This document shows positions 10,994 to 20,519 of a DNA stretch of 64,000 nt, piece by piece. The stretch's first letter is position 1. Each line of letters begins with the position of its first letter. Under the pieces are notes generated by a model. It ran no database searches and was not told the origin of the DNA. It worked only from the letters and a program-made list of their open reading frames with translations. A program made the position numbers and the translations under genes. Source of the DNA: Xenorhabdus kozodoii (lineage in GTDB: Bacteria; Pseudomonadota; Gammaproteobacteria; Enterobacterales; Enterobacteriaceae); NCBI RefSeq assembly GCF_002632875.1, contig NZ_NJCX01000013.1:62065-126064 (forward strand), written 5' to 3'.

Positions 10994-12688
10994 ATGAACA
11001 CAGCAGAGCCAGATAAAAAAGATAATATTATTTTTAGTCAAAACACAACCACAAACCAAGCAGATGGCTTACTTAATTTCCCTAACGATATAGAATGGGA
11101 ATATCGGTACTTTAATAACTGGTCACATGAAATTAAAGTCGCTCAGGTTCCATGTTGCATACCCAATTCTATTGAGCAAGTTTTAGCTGTCGTCAATTGG
11201 GCGTGGAAACAGAATTATAAGGTAAGGGCTATCGGGCAATCACATAACTGGTCTCCTTTAATCCTGACACCCAAAACAGATGTACCAAAGAACATTATGC
11301 TCATGGATCTGCAACCGCATTTTACCCAGATAGACATTGAACAATCTTCTCCGGTTTCCATCGTTAAAGCACAAACAGGTGTACTAATGGAAGCCCTGAT
11401 GACTCAAATGGAAGAACACGGCCTTGGCTTCACCGCAACGCCCGCCCCTGGCGATTTAACGCTGGGAGGGGTTTTGGCAATCGGTGCGCATGGTACAGCC
11501 ACGAAAACGCTTGATGAAGAAAATGAGGTTGGACATACTTACGGCTCTCTGAGCAACTCGATATTATCTCTCTCTGCTGTCGTGTGGGATGAAACGAACC
11601 AGCAATATGTCCTGAAAGTTTTTAAGCGAACGGAGCCGGATTGTGCTCCTCTATTAACTCACTTAGGCAGTGCCCTGATATTAGACGTTCAATTGCAAGC
11701 GGGTAAAAATCAACGCCTTCGGTGTCAAAGTTTTACTGAGATTCCTGCGGATGAATTATTTTCTTTTTCACAAGATCAAGAAATCAATAAACAGACTATT
11801 AGCCATTTTCTGGATAAAAGCGGTCGGGTCGAAGTGATCTTATTTCCCTTTACAAGAGAGCCTTGGCTAAAAGTCTGGAGTCTCGCCCCTGAAAAACCTG
11901 ACACCAGCGTGGAAGTGTCTACGCCTTATAATTATCCCTTCTCCGATAATATTCCAGATACGGTATCAAATATCCTCGATGCTTTTATTAACGTTTTTCC
12001 AGCATTAACACCCGAATTAGGTAAATTGCAATATTCCTATGTAAACGCCCAGTTATCATTTGGGGGAAAAGATCTCTGGGGTTGGAGTAAAAACCTATTA
12101 TTATATGTGAAACCAACCACACTGCGCGTTACAGCAAATGGTTATGCCGTTCTCACACGTCGCACGGATATTCAGCGTGTCCTGAGCGTGTTCTATACCC
12201 AATGGAAAACTTTACTGGGAGAATATGCGGTGGATGGAAAATACCCAATCAATGGCCCTATTGAAGTTAGAGTGACGGGATTAGACACACCTTCCGAAGT
12301 CGTGTCTGAAGATGCCGTTACCCCCAGTTTATCCCCGCTTCGCCCTCGCCCAGATAAGCCTGAATGGGATACAGCCATTTGGTTGGATGTCTTGACCTTT
12401 CCAGAAACTGAACACGCCACCGACTTTCTCCGCAAGTTTGAGCAAGGGTTATTTCAGGCATTTAATGGCACTTATGCGTCCGTCCGTGTTGAATGGAGTA
12501 AAGGCTGGGCATACAGCGAGAATGCGGCTTGGGAAGATGAGAATATACTGACCAAACTCATACCGGCTTCATTTACTGATGGTCAACCTGCTGACAATAA
12601 CTGGATTTCAGCAATTTCTTTATTGAACAAATATGATCCACATCGCATATTTAGATCGCCATTATTGGACAAATTATTTTCTGTTTAA
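10994..12688 (+). CDS. VAO/PCMH-type FAD-dependent oxidase, cholesterol-oxidase-like (copy 1)
   Basis: A 564-residue flavoprotein with an N-terminal PCMH FAD-binding domain. The IGQSHNWSPL segment (about residues 79-88) carries a His positioned like the one that binds FAD covalently in vanillyl-alcohol-oxidase-family enzymes. GFTATPAPGDLTLGGVLAIGAHGT forms the pyrophosphate/FAD contact region. The C-terminal half resembles the substrate domain of type II (covalent-FAD) bacterial cholesterol oxidases, and the usual family product would be an oxidised alcohol plus H2O2. No signal peptide is visible, so it is probably cytosolic. The true substrate is unknown. A close paralogue follows at 13072, separated by a MITE. 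The start is supported by AAAGGA 10 bp upstream. Confidence 0.82.
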   Translation: MNTAEPDKKDNIIFSQNTTTNQADGLLNFPNDIEWEYRYFNNWSHEIKVAQVPCCIPNSIEQVLAVVNWAWKQNYKVRAIGQSHNWSPLILTPKTDVPKNIMLMDLQPHFTQIDIEQSSPVSIVKAQTGVLMEALMTQMEEHGLGFTATPAPGDLTLGGVLAIGAHGTATKTLDEENEVGHTYGSLSNSILSLSAVVWDETNQQYVLKVFKRTEPDCAPLLTHLGSALILDVQLQAGKNQRLRCQSFTEIPADELFSFSQDQEINKQTISHFLDKSGRVEVILFPFTREPWLKVWSLAPEKPDTSVEVSTPYNYPFSDNIPDTVSNILDAFINVFPALTPELGKLQYSYVNAQLSFGGKDLWGWSKNLLLYVKPTTLRVTANGYAVLTRRTDIQRVLSVFYTQWKTLLGEYAVDGKYPINGPIEVRVTGLDTPSEVVSEDAVTPSLSPLRPRPDKPEWDTAIWLDVLTFPETEHATDFLRKFEQGLFQAFNGTYASVRVEWSKGWAYSENAAWEDENILTKLIPASFTDGQPADNNWISAISLLNKYDPHRIFRSPLLDKLFSV

Positions 12689-12710
12689 TCTCTCCATTAA
12701 GTAATCGGTA

Positions 12711-12815
12711 TATACCAATCCAACTTCAAGTTGCCGTTTGCAAGCCAATGAGAGTGCTTATATCTCCCCGCTACACGGGGAGATATAAGACGCATCTTGA
12801 AAGGCGACGGGTATA
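12711..12815 (+). repeat. MITE-like palindromic repeat, copy 1
   Basis: About 105 bp starting TATACCAATCCAACTTCAAG and ending in ...CTTGAAAGGCGACGGGTATA, so the ends are imperfect inverted repeats. A central palindrome TATCTCCCCG-ctaca-CGGGGAGATA is present. It matches copies at 14783, 33710 and 48380. There is no coding capacity. Confidence 0.85.
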
Positions 12816-13071
12816 AATAATAATTCAGAATTATAGGATACTTCCTTACTCCTCGCACCGTGAGGAGTAAGGGATCTGCATAAATATCAGTGTCTCACTA
12901 TGATGGAAGGAATTTATATCCATACCAATTGCTTATCAAAACATACCATTTTACTCTCAAAGAGATGATGGCTTTCCTTTTTTATTCCTGCATTAATGTT
13001 TTTTAGTGAGTATTTTTTTAAAATTTATATTAAAAACTTAGAAACACACAAATAAGAAAAAGGAAATAAAA

Positions 13072-14763
13072 ATGCCCCCATCACATTCAATTAAACAATC
13101 CAATAATCCCTTACAAGAAAATATCGTCACTGAATTAGAATATCACTTACCCAACTTCCCTAAAAAAATCATCTGGAAAATAATCAATTTTAACAATTGG
13201 TCAGACGAAATTAGGGTCGATAATCTACCGTGTTGCATACCCAAATCGATGGAAGATATTATTTCTGTTGTCAATTGGGCATGGAAAGAGAATTATAAAT
13301 TAAGGCCCATCGGACAATCACATAATTGGTCCCCCCTCATATTGGCATCAGGGCAAAGTTCTAAAAATCGCATTATGTTAATGGATCTCTCCTCTCATTT
13401 CACTCATGTCAATATCGAGCATCGTTCTCAATTTTCTATAGTGACCGCACAAACTGGTGTATTAATGGAAACATTAATGACCCAAATGGAAGAACAAGGT
13501 TTAGGCTTTACTGCCACCCCCGCCCCTGGTGATTTAACCCTCGGTGCAGTTCTCGCAATAAACGGGCATGGAACTGCCATTAAAGCCGTTGGCGAAACGC
13601 CACTTTCTGGACACACATTTGGCTCTCTCAGCAATACGCTATTATCCTTGTCTGCTATCGTATGGGATAAGGAAAATCAGCAATATACGATTAAGCGTTT
13701 TGAGCGAAATGAACCCGATTGTGCACCGCTATTAACGCATATCGGTTGCGCCCTGATTTTGGAAGTGCAATTTCAGGCGGGTAAAAACCAACGCCTTCGG
13801 TGTCAAAGTTTCACCGAAATCTCAGCAGATGAGTTATTTTCCCTTCCTGATAACTCAAAAGAAAAACGAACTCTTAGTTATTTTTTAGATAAGAGTGGTC
13901 GGGCTGAAATCATTTTATTCCCTTTTACCCAGAAACCGTGGCTAAAAGTTTGGAGTATCGCGCCCACCAAACCCGCGTCCAGCATTGAAGTTAAGGCACC
14001 CTATAACTATGCATTTTCCGATAATATTTCACCAACCTTATCCAATATCACCGAAGATCTCCTGATTAACTTCCCGTCGATAACGCCTTTTATCAGTGAA
14101 ATGCAATATCAACTGACGCATACCGCCTTACAAAATGCTGGAAACGATATTTGGGGGTGGAGCAAAAACCTGTTGTTGTATGTAAAGCCGACAACGTTAC
14201 GTGTTACCGCCAATGGTTATGCGGTATTAACCAAACGTACAAATATCCAGCTTGTGCTGAATAAATTTTATACCCAATGGGATAAGTTAATCCAAGATTA
14301 TAAAAAACAAGGGAAATATCCCATCAATGGCCCCCTTGAAGTGAGGGTTACGGGACTCGATGATCCGGCTGAAGTGATGCAAACAGGCGCAACGGTTCCC
14401 AGCTTATCCGCCATTCGTCCCCGCCCGGATCATCCAGAATGGGATGTCGCCGTTTGGCTTGATGTCTTAACCTTTCCCAAAACCCCCCATGCCATTGAAT
14501 TTTGCCGCCAATTTGAACAATGGCTCTTCAACGAATTTGATGGTTCCTATGCTTGCGCTCGTGTCGAATGGAGTAAAGGCTGGGCTTATGGCGTTAACGC
14601 CGCATGGGAAAACAAGGATGTATTGACTAAAACCATCCCAGCGTCATTTACGGATGGTTTGCCTGCCGATAATAACTGGGCTGCAACAGTTTCAGCATTA
14701 CAGAAGTACGACCCACATCACCTATTTAGATCACCCCTATTGGATAAATTGTTTACTTATTAA
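13072..14763 (+). CDS. VAO/PCMH-type FAD-dependent oxidase, cholesterol-oxidase-like (copy 2)
   Basis: A 563-residue paralogue of the protein at 10994, conserved across its length with some divergence at the N-terminus. It keeps the likely covalent-flavin IGQSHNWSPL motif, GFTATPAPGDLTLGAVLAINGHGT, and the C-terminal VEWSKGWAYGVNAAWE and PHHLFRSPLLDKL ends. Like copy 1 it lacks a signal peptide. The start ATG at 13072 follows AAAAGGAAATAAAA. MITE copies sit in the gaps before and after it. Tandem duplication with divergence suggests related but not identical substrates. Cholesterol-oxidase similarity is from memory of family motifs and does not establish a sterol substrate. Confidence 0.82.
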   Translation: MPPSHSIKQSNNPLQENIVTELEYHLPNFPKKIIWKIINFNNWSDEIRVDNLPCCIPKSMEDIISVVNWAWKENYKLRPIGQSHNWSPLILASGQSSKNRIMLMDLSSHFTHVNIEHRSQFSIVTAQTGVLMETLMTQMEEQGLGFTATPAPGDLTLGAVLAINGHGTAIKAVGETPLSGHTFGSLSNTLLSLSAIVWDKENQQYTIKRFERNEPDCAPLLTHIGCALILEVQFQAGKNQRLRCQSFTEISADELFSLPDNSKEKRTLSYFLDKSGRAEIILFPFTQKPWLKVWSIAPTKPASSIEVKAPYNYAFSDNISPTLSNITEDLLINFPSITPFISEMQYQLTHTALQNAGNDIWGWSKNLLLYVKPTTLRVTANGYAVLTKRTNIQLVLNKFYTQWDKLIQDYKKQGKYPINGPLEVRVTGLDDPAEVMQTGATVPSLSAIRPRPDHPEWDVAVWLDVLTFPKTPHAIEFCRQFEQWLFNEFDGSYACARVEWSKGWAYGVNAAWENKDVLTKTIPASFTDGLPADNNWAATVSALQKYDPHHLFRSPLLDKLFTY

Positions 14764-14782
14764 AAGCTTTCATCACTCGCGG

Positions 14783-14872
14783 ATATCCCTGTCGCCTTTC
14801 AAGATGCCTCCTATTATCTCTCCGCTGCGCGGGGAGATATAACCACGTTCATGGACCTGATGAACTTGAGTA
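14783..14872 (-). repeat. MITE-like repeat, partial/degenerate copy
   Basis: Contains GTCGCCTTTCAAGATGC and the central palindrome TATCTCTCCGC-TGC-GCGGGGAGATATA in the opposite orientation to copy 1. The distal end is poorly conserved. It lies just after the second FAD oxidase gene. Confidence 0.65.
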
Positions 14873-14999
14873 ATAATGCACAATAAAAATACGAACCATC
14901 AAAATTCCTTGATACACTACGGGCGGTTTTAGTCATCAAGATACGCTTCGTCGTAAAGACTATCTCGAACGTAAGATTTGTTTGCCTGAAGGAATCCTA

Positions 15000-15845
15000 A
15001 TGTCTTTATATCAAGATAATCACGCACTCTCCCAACTCACATTGGGTAAACCCACGCCTTACCGCGATAACTATGATCCGACTTTACTGCAAGCGGTTCC
15101 CCGCAGCATGAACCGTGAACCACTTGGGCTATTGCCCGATAATCTCCCTTTTTATGGTGCAGATATCTGGACAATGTATGAACTCTCCTGGCTCAACGCC
15201 CGCGGCGTTCCCCAGGTTGCTATCGGCCATGTCAGTTTAGATGCGGCCAGTGAAAATTTGATCGAATCAAAAAGTTTTAAACTTTATTTAAACAGCTTTA
15301 ACCAGACTCGCTTTGCTGACTGGGAAACCGTACAAAAAACCTTACAACACGATCTCTCTGCGTGTGCCAATGGCAAGATTGAGGTTGCCCTGCATCCCCT
15401 CCACACTTTTAGCCAACAACCCATTGCCGAGTTTGCAGGAAAATGCATCGATAATCAGGATATTGAAATTGATGATTATCAATTCAGTCGCGATTATCTT
15501 AATCATGCCGCCACTGGCCCAATCGTTGAAGAAACCCTGGTTAGCCATTTGCTAAAGTCAAACTGCCTGATCACCCACCAGCCCGATTGGGGATCAGTGA
15601 TGATCCACTATCAAGGTGCCAAAATCGATCAGGAAAAACTATTGCGCTACTTAGTCTCTTTCCGACATCACAATGAATTTCATGAACAATGTGTCGAGCG
15701 CATTTTCAATGACTTAATGACGTTATGTGCGCCTGAAAAACTCACTGTTTATGCCCGTTATACCCGTCGGGGAGGATTGGATATCAATCCGTGGCGCAGT
15801 AATGAAGCGTTTGTTCCAGCAACAGGAAGGTTAGCTCGCCAGTAA
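15000..15845 (+). CDS. queF: 7-cyano-7-deazaguanine (preQ0) reductase
   Basis: NADPH-dependent nitrile reductase converting preQ0 to preQ1 in queuosine biosynthesis. The ATG at 15000 gives the long YqcD-type form of 281 residues, matching E. coli; an upstream in-frame start would add six residues. Motifs seen are [17 protein letters not shown] (the ESKS-L-Y substrate motif around residues 90-106), [16 protein letters not shown] with the catalytic Cys, and [16 protein letters not shown]. An AAGGA precedes the start. It is followed by ppnN and xni on the same strand. Confidence 0.97.
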   Translation: MSLYQDNHALSQLTLGKPTPYRDNYDPTLLQAVPRSMNREPLGLLPDNLPFYGADIWTMYELSWLNARGVPQVAIGHVSLDAASENLIESKSFKLYLNSFNQTRFADWETVQKTLQHDLSACANGKIEVALHPLHTFSQQPIAEFAGKCIDNQDIEIDDYQFSRDYLNHAATGPIVEETLVSHLLKSNCLITHQPDWGSVMIHYQGAKIDQEKLLRYLVSFRHHNEFHEQCVERIFNDLMTLCAPEKLTVYARYTRRGGLDINPWRSNEAFVPATGRLARQ

Positions 15846-15941
15846 CCGGCGTCATATGCCCCTGACCAAACTGCTTACATAACCCAATTAGGGTATAAAT
15901 CATTATTGAGGAATCCCCACAAGGGGTAAAAGGAGTCACTC

Positions 15942-17309
15942 TTGATTACACATGTCAATCCATTAGGATCAATGGATTTACTCTCTCAGCTTGAAGTAGA
16001 TATGCTTAAGCGTACCGCAAGCAGTGATTTATACCGCCTTTTCCGTAACTGTTCACTGGCGGTGCTCAATTCAGGTAGTCAAACAGACAACAGTAAGGAA
16101 TTACTGTCGAAATATGAAGATTTTGATATCAACGTCCTGCGCAGGGAGCGTGGCGTAAAGCTGGAACTTATCAACCCGCCCGAAGAAGCCTTCGTTGACG
16201 GCAAAATCATTCGCTCTCTGCAAGCCAATCTTTTCGCCGTATTGCGAGATATTTTGTTCGTCCACGCGCAAATTACCAATGCCCAGAAAAATCACAATTT
16301 GGATATGGGAAATGGTATGCATATTACCAATACTATTTTCTCCATCCTGCGCAACGCCAAAGCCCTGCATATCTCAGAAGATCCTAATATGATTGTTTGC
16401 TGGGGTGGCCATTCCATCAATGAGAAAGAGTATTTGTATGGGCGCAAGGTCGGCAATGAACTTGGATTACGTGAACTGAATATCTGTACGGGATGTGGGA
16501 CAGGGGCAATGGAAGCGCCGATGAAAGGCGCCGCCGTGGGACATGCCCAGCAAAATTACAAGAACAGCCGTTTCATTGGTATTACTGAACCTTCAATTAT
16601 TGCGGCAGAACCACCCAATCCGCTGGTGAATGAACTGATCATCATGCCTGATATTGAAAAGCGCCTGGAAGCCTTTGTCCGTATCGCCCACGGCATTATT
16701 ATTTTCCCTGGTGGAGTAGGCACGGCAGAAGAGTTGCTGTATTTGCTCTCCATCCTGATGGCTCATGAAAATAAAGATCAAGTTTTACCGCTGATCCTGA
16801 CTGGCCCCAAAGAGAGTGCCAATTACTTTCAAGTGCTGGATGAATTTATCGTTAATACGCTGGGGGAACAGGCTCGTCATCACTATCGCATTATTGTGGG
16901 TGCGCCCTCAGAAGTCGCACGTATAATGAAAAAAGCCATGCCAAGGGTCAAAGAAAATCGCCGTGCGACAGGGGATGCCTATAGCTTCAACTGGTCACTG
17001 AAAATCAGCCCGGATCTACAGTCTCCATTCGCACCAACTCATGAAAACATGGCTAACTTAAACTTATACTTACACCAGCCACCGGAAAAGCTGGCTTCAG
17101 CACTACGGCGCGTATTTTCTGGTATTGTGGCAGGTAATGTCAAAGAAGTGGGTATTCACGCCATAGAAAAACATGGGGCATTCAGGATCCACGGCGATGA
17201 AAATATCATGCATCGCATGGATCACCTTCTGCAAGATTTTGTCGAGCAAGATCGCATGAAACTCCCTGGAGGCACTGCTTATGAACCCTGTTATGAGATA
17301 ATCAAATAA
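15942..17309 (+). CDS. ppnN: Nucleotide 5'-monophosphate nucleosidase PpnN (YgdH)
   Basis: Pyrimidine/purine nucleotide nucleosidase that hydrolyses the N-glycosidic bond of nucleoside 5'-monophosphates and is stimulated by (p)ppGpp in E. coli. The 455-residue protein begins with a TTG codon at 15942 ([20 protein letters not shown]), preceded by AAAGGAGT, as in the E. coli orthologue. The central LOG-type domain has [26 protein letters not shown] and [10 protein letters not shown], the nucleotide-binding loops of the family. Confidence 0.96.
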   Translation: MITHVNPLGSMDLLSQLEVDMLKRTASSDLYRLFRNCSLAVLNSGSQTDNSKELLSKYEDFDINVLRRERGVKLELINPPEEAFVDGKIIRSLQANLFAVLRDILFVHAQITNAQKNHNLDMGNGMHITNTIFSILRNAKALHISEDPNMIVCWGGHSINEKEYLYGRKVGNELGLRELNICTGCGTGAMEAPMKGAAVGHAQQNYKNSRFIGITEPSIIAAEPPNPLVNELIIMPDIEKRLEAFVRIAHGIIIFPGGVGTAEELLYLLSILMAHENKDQVLPLILTGPKESANYFQVLDEFIVNTLGEQARHHYRIIVGAPSEVARIMKKAMPRVKENRRATGDAYSFNWSLKISPDLQSPFAPTHENMANLNLYLHQPPEKLASALRRVFSGIVAGNVKEVGIHAIEKHGAFRIHGDENIMHRMDHLLQDFVEQDRMKLPGGTAYEPCYEIIK

Positions 17310-17381
17310 TCGCGGATACCTTTTCTCAAATTTAATGAGGCTGGTGCCAGGGAATCAATCCACGGAGGGAATATAACGACC

Positions 17382-18140
17382 ATGATACACCTTTTGATTG
17401 TAGACGCTTTAAATCTGATCCGACGCATCCATGCAGTACAAGGAAGCCCTTGTGTTCTTGCCTGTGAACATGCGTTAAAACAGTTAATTACCCACGCATC
17501 ACCCACTCACGCCGTTGCGGTATTTGATGAAGATGACCGCAGCCATAGTTGGCGCCATCATCTTTTTCCTGATTACAAAGCAGGCCGCCCGGCTATGCCG
17601 GACAATTTACAACAAGAAATGCCCTCCATTAAGCAGGCATTCAATGCATTAGGAGTCACTTGCTGGCACGCGGAAGGACATGAAGCGGATGATTTGGCCG
17701 CAACATTGGCAACAAAAGTCGCCGATAGCGGGCATAGTGTCACGATCGTTTCAACAGATAAAGGCTATTGCCAGCTCCTTTCCCCCAATATTCAAATTCG
17801 TGATTACTTCCAAAAACGCTGGCTGGATCTGCCTTTTGTCCGGCAAGAGTTTGGCGTTGAACCTGGTCAACTCCCCGATTATTGGGGGCTTGCAGGCATT
17901 AGTAGCAGTAAAATTCCCGGCATTCAGGGTATTGGCCCCAAAACGGCCGCTATTCTGCTACAGCAAGCGGGTACGCTGGATAATTTATTCCAAAATTTGG
18001 CAACCCAACCGGATAAATGGCGAAAAAAATTGGCGTCTCACAAGGAAATAGCGTATATCAGCCGTGAAATTGCTTCGCTAAAAACGGATTTGTCACTACA
18101 AGGTAATTTGCAGCAGTTGAGACTGGCTTATGCCAGATAG
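17382..18140 (+). CDS. xni: Flap endonuclease Xni (exonuclease IX)
   Basis: Homologue of the 5'-3' exonuclease domain of DNA polymerase I that acts as a structure-specific flap endonuclease. The 252 residues contain the PIN-like metal sites ([32 protein letters not shown]) and the helix-hairpin-helix segment [21 protein letters not shown], which binds K+ and DNA. It is the last core gene before the satellite element; its stop codon is ~45 bp from the left attachment repeat. Confidence 0.96.
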   Translation: MIHLLIVDALNLIRRIHAVQGSPCVLACEHALKQLITHASPTHAVAVFDEDDRSHSWRHHLFPDYKAGRPAMPDNLQQEMPSIKQAFNALGVTCWHAEGHEADDLAATLATKVADSGHSVTIVSTDKGYCQLLSPNIQIRDYFQKRWLDLPFVRQEFGVEPGQLPDYWGLAGISSSKIPGIQGIGPKTAAILLQQAGTLDNLFQNLATQPDKWRKKLASHKEIAYISREIASLKTDLSLQGNLQQLRLAYAR

Positions 18141-18169
18141 ATGAAATTCCCAATAGGATAAATGCATAA

Positions 18170-18207
18170 GTCCCTGTGTCGGTGGTTCGATTCCGCTTCC
18201 GGCACCA
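18170..18207 (+). pseudogene. 3' end of a tRNA-Phe-like gene carrying attL
   Basis: GTGTCGGTGGTTCGATTCCG followed by CTTCCGGCACCA reproduces the variable region, T arm, acceptor 3' strand and CCA of a tRNA-Phe. No D arm or GAA anticodon arm can be folded from the preceding bases, so it is a fragment, not an intact tRNA. TTCGATTCCGCTTCCG (18186-18201) recurs at 30925-30940. Site-specific integration into tRNA-Phe 3' ends is established for many P4-family integrases. Curiously, TGCCAGA at the end of xni (18131-18137) could pair with the acceptor strand. Confidence 0.7.
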
Positions 18208-18372
18208 CTTCAACTTCCAGTGAAGTCCAGCCCAGTCAAACAATTTCTCACAAATCCAGCAAAATCAACATCCTTTCTTATTTTTAGGTCTAGTTTCGTC
18301 TGTTGCAATCAAGAAGCAGCAAAGGGCATAATCCGGGGCACTTACCGTTCGATTACAAGGATGCCCTTAATA

Positions 18373-19644
18373 ATGAAACTAAACGCACGACAAATCGAAA
18401 CCGCAAAACCCAAAGAAAGAACCTACAAACTCGCCGATGGCGGTGGCCTCTATTTAGAAGTCTCGTCACGTGGCTCAAAATACTGGCGCATGAAGTATTA
18501 CCGCCCGACCGATAAAAAAGAAGACCGACTGGCGTTCGGTGTCTATCCGACAGTATCGTTAGCCGATGCCCGCGCTAAACGCGATGAAGCCAAAAAGCTG
18601 ATTGCTCAGGGTATCGACCCCAAAGCCGAGAAAAAAGGCACACCAACGCCCGCCAAAATCAATTCGTTTGAACAAGTCGCCCGTGCATGGCACGCCAGTA
18701 ACAAACGCTGGAGCGACAGCCACCGTCAAAAAATCCTGCGCAGCCTTGAGCAGTATATCTTCCCGCATATCGGCGCCCGCGATATTATCACATTACGTAC
18801 CAGCCAGCTTTTAGCGCCGGTCAAAGCCATTGATGAACAGAGCAAACACGATATCGCCCAGCGATTACGGCAGCGTGTCACCGCCATCATGCGCTACGCC
18901 GTCCAGAATGATATTCTGGAGTCCAACCCGGCTAATGACATGGCAGGCGCACTCATCACCACAAAATCCCGCCATCACCCCGCCCTGCCCCATGAATACT
19001 TGCCTGACTTTTTGGCTCGCTTATCTGCCTATCGCGGGCGCTTACTGACCAAGCTCGCGGTAGAGCTGGCGCTGCTGACGTTTGTCCGTTCCAGTGAGCT
19101 GAGATTTGCCCGCTGGCAGGAAATCGACCTTGAAAACGCGGTCTGGAAAATTCCCGCCACAAGGCAACCCATTAAAGGCGTTCGCTTTTCTGAGCGCGGC
19201 ATGAAAATGAAGACTGATCACCTTGTACCGTTAAGTCGTCAGGCTGTTTTACTTATCCACGCATTGCAGGAACTGAGCGGCAATTGTGAAGTGATGTTCC
19301 CCAGCGATCATAATTCCGCAAAAGTCATGAGTGAAAACACCGTCAACAAAGCGCTACGGGCAATGGGCTACGACACCCAAACCGATGTCTGCGGACATGG
19401 TTTTCGCACAATGGCGCGCGGTGCAATGGGCGAATCCGGCCTGTGGAGCGATGACGCCATTGAGCGCCAGTTAAGCCATATCGAACGCAACAACGTGCGG
19501 GCGGCGTATATTCACACGTCTAAACATCTGGACGAACGGCGGCTGATGATGCAGTGGTGGGCGGATTATCTGGATGCTAACCGGGAAAAATCCATCACAC
19601 CCTATGACTTCGCCAAACCGCTGCGCGACAAAAAAAACCGCTAG
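18373..19644 (+). CDS. int: P4-family tyrosine recombinase (integrase)
   Basis: Site-specific integrase with an N-terminal arm/DUF4102 domain (KLNARQIETAKPKERTYKLADGGGLYLEV), a SAM-like core-binding domain and a C-terminal catalytic domain. Catalytic residues are visible: Arg in TFVRSSELRFARW, His-x-x-Arg in CGHGFRTMAR, His in LSHIERNN and Tyr in RAAYIHTS. I prefer the ATG at 18373 (family start MKLNARQ, 423 residues); ATG 18361 would add MPLI. It sits immediately inside the left repeat and reads into the element, the usual P4-type arrangement. It appears full length. Confidence 0.93.
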   Translation: MKLNARQIETAKPKERTYKLADGGGLYLEVSSRGSKYWRMKYYRPTDKKEDRLAFGVYPTVSLADARAKRDEAKKLIAQGIDPKAEKKGTPTPAKINSFEQVARAWHASNKRWSDSHRQKILRSLEQYIFPHIGARDIITLRTSQLLAPVKAIDEQSKHDIAQRLRQRVTAIMRYAVQNDILESNPANDMAGALITTKSRHHPALPHEYLPDFLARLSAYRGRLLTKLAVELALLTFVRSSELRFARWQEIDLENAVWKIPATRQPIKGVRFSERGMKMKTDHLVPLSRQAVLLIHALQELSGNCEVMFPSDHNSAKVMSENTVNKALRAMGYDTQTDVCGHGFRTMARGAMGESGLWSDDAIERQLSHIERNNVRAAYIHTSKHLDERRLMMQWWADYLDANREKSITPYDFAKPLRDKKNR

Positions 19645-19783
19645 CACAACTTGCAACCCATTAATTTTCATCGAGAGAAAAACAATTAACGCTGTTCATT
19701 GTGTCTTGCTTTTTCAATAATTCGCCTGTCATCAAACAACGTCCACGGTGAGCGCTCAAGGACTCGGTAACAGGAGAATTAAC

Positions 19784-19990
19784 ATGACAATGACAGCAGT
19801 GAAAACACACTTGATTCGTTTGCCGGAAGTGCAGCGCAGAACAGGTTACAGCAAAGCGTGGATCTACCAACTGATTAGTGACGGCGCATTCCCAAAACAG
19901 GTCAAGATTGGCCCACGTTCCATAGCCTTTATTGAAGCAGAAATTGATGACTGGATCGCCCAGCGTATCGCGGAATCACGTGCGGCATAA
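19784..19990 (+). CDS. AlpA-family transcriptional regulator / excisionase-like
   Basis: A 68-residue MerR-like DNA-binding protein of the AlpA family, which in P4-like elements controls integrase expression and excision. The ATG at 19784 follows AGGAGA; upstream in-frame codons lack a site. The helix-turn-helix is RLPEVQRRTGYSKAWIYQLISDGAFPKQVKIGPRSIAF, followed by EIDDWIAQRI. It is located between the integrase and the primase, as usual in this element class. Confidence 0.9.
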   Translation: MTMTAVKTHLIRLPEVQRRTGYSKAWIYQLISDGAFPKQVKIGPRSIAFIEAEIDDWIAQRIAESRAA

Positions 19991-20093
19991 CACAGAAAAA
20001 ATATGACATAAGAAACGTAATATAAAACACAACGCCCCGTAGTGCGTCCAACACTGCGAGGCGTTTCACCAACAATCATTAAGCAAGGTAAAA

Positions 20094-20519
20094 ATGATGG
20101 ATGATACACAGCATACCCAAACTCGCCCTAAATTTACAGTTCAAAAAACATCGGGTAACCAAAAATCGTTCGACCTGATCCAGACCGTAAAAACCTCCGC
20201 CATGTATTCTTGGTCAAACCTTCTGCCAGCTTGCGGTATTGAAATCCCAGCAAAGGGTAAACATGGTGCCTGCCCTATTTGCGGCGGTACTGACCGTTTC
20301 CACTTTATTGACGATCACCATCACGGCAACTGGCATTGTCGCCAGTGTGATACTCCAAACTATGGCGATGGGCTGGATTTAGTGGCAAAAACCAAAGGGA
20401 TCTCGATTCTTGAAGCAGCAAAAGTTGTCGCTAATGTACTGGCGCTACCTTTACCCGAACCCCAGCCAAAGAAACCCATTATCCCACACAACCGATTGCC
20501 GAAAGAGTCGCGGCACTGA
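20094..20519 (+). CDS. P4 alpha-type primase, zinc-binding N-terminal part (frameshifted from the rest)
   Basis: The 141-residue N-terminal zinc domain of a phage P4 alpha-like primase. CPICGGTDRF near residue 60 and WHCRQC near residue 80 supply the four zinc cysteines, followed by GDGLDLVAKTKGISILEAAKVVA. The end of this frame (NRLPKESRH) is not family-like, whereas the other frame over the same bases reads QPIAERVAALMAQTVAG and runs straight into the next coding region. Together the two frames total ~784 residues, close to the P4 alpha length. A one-base loss near 20460-20490 is the simplest reading. Confidence 0.85.
   Translation: MMDDTQHTQTRPKFTVQKTSGNQKSFDLIQTVKTSAMYSWSNLLPACGIEIPAKGKHGACPICGGTDRFHFIDDHHHGNWHCRQCDTPNYGDGLDLVAKTKGISILEAAKVVANVLALPLPEPQPKKPIIPHNRLPKESRH

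Noticed and set aside
18131..18207. An intact 77-nt tRNA gene
   Set aside because: Acceptor and T arm fit but D and anticodon arms cannot be formed, so only a tRNA-like 3' fragment is claimed.
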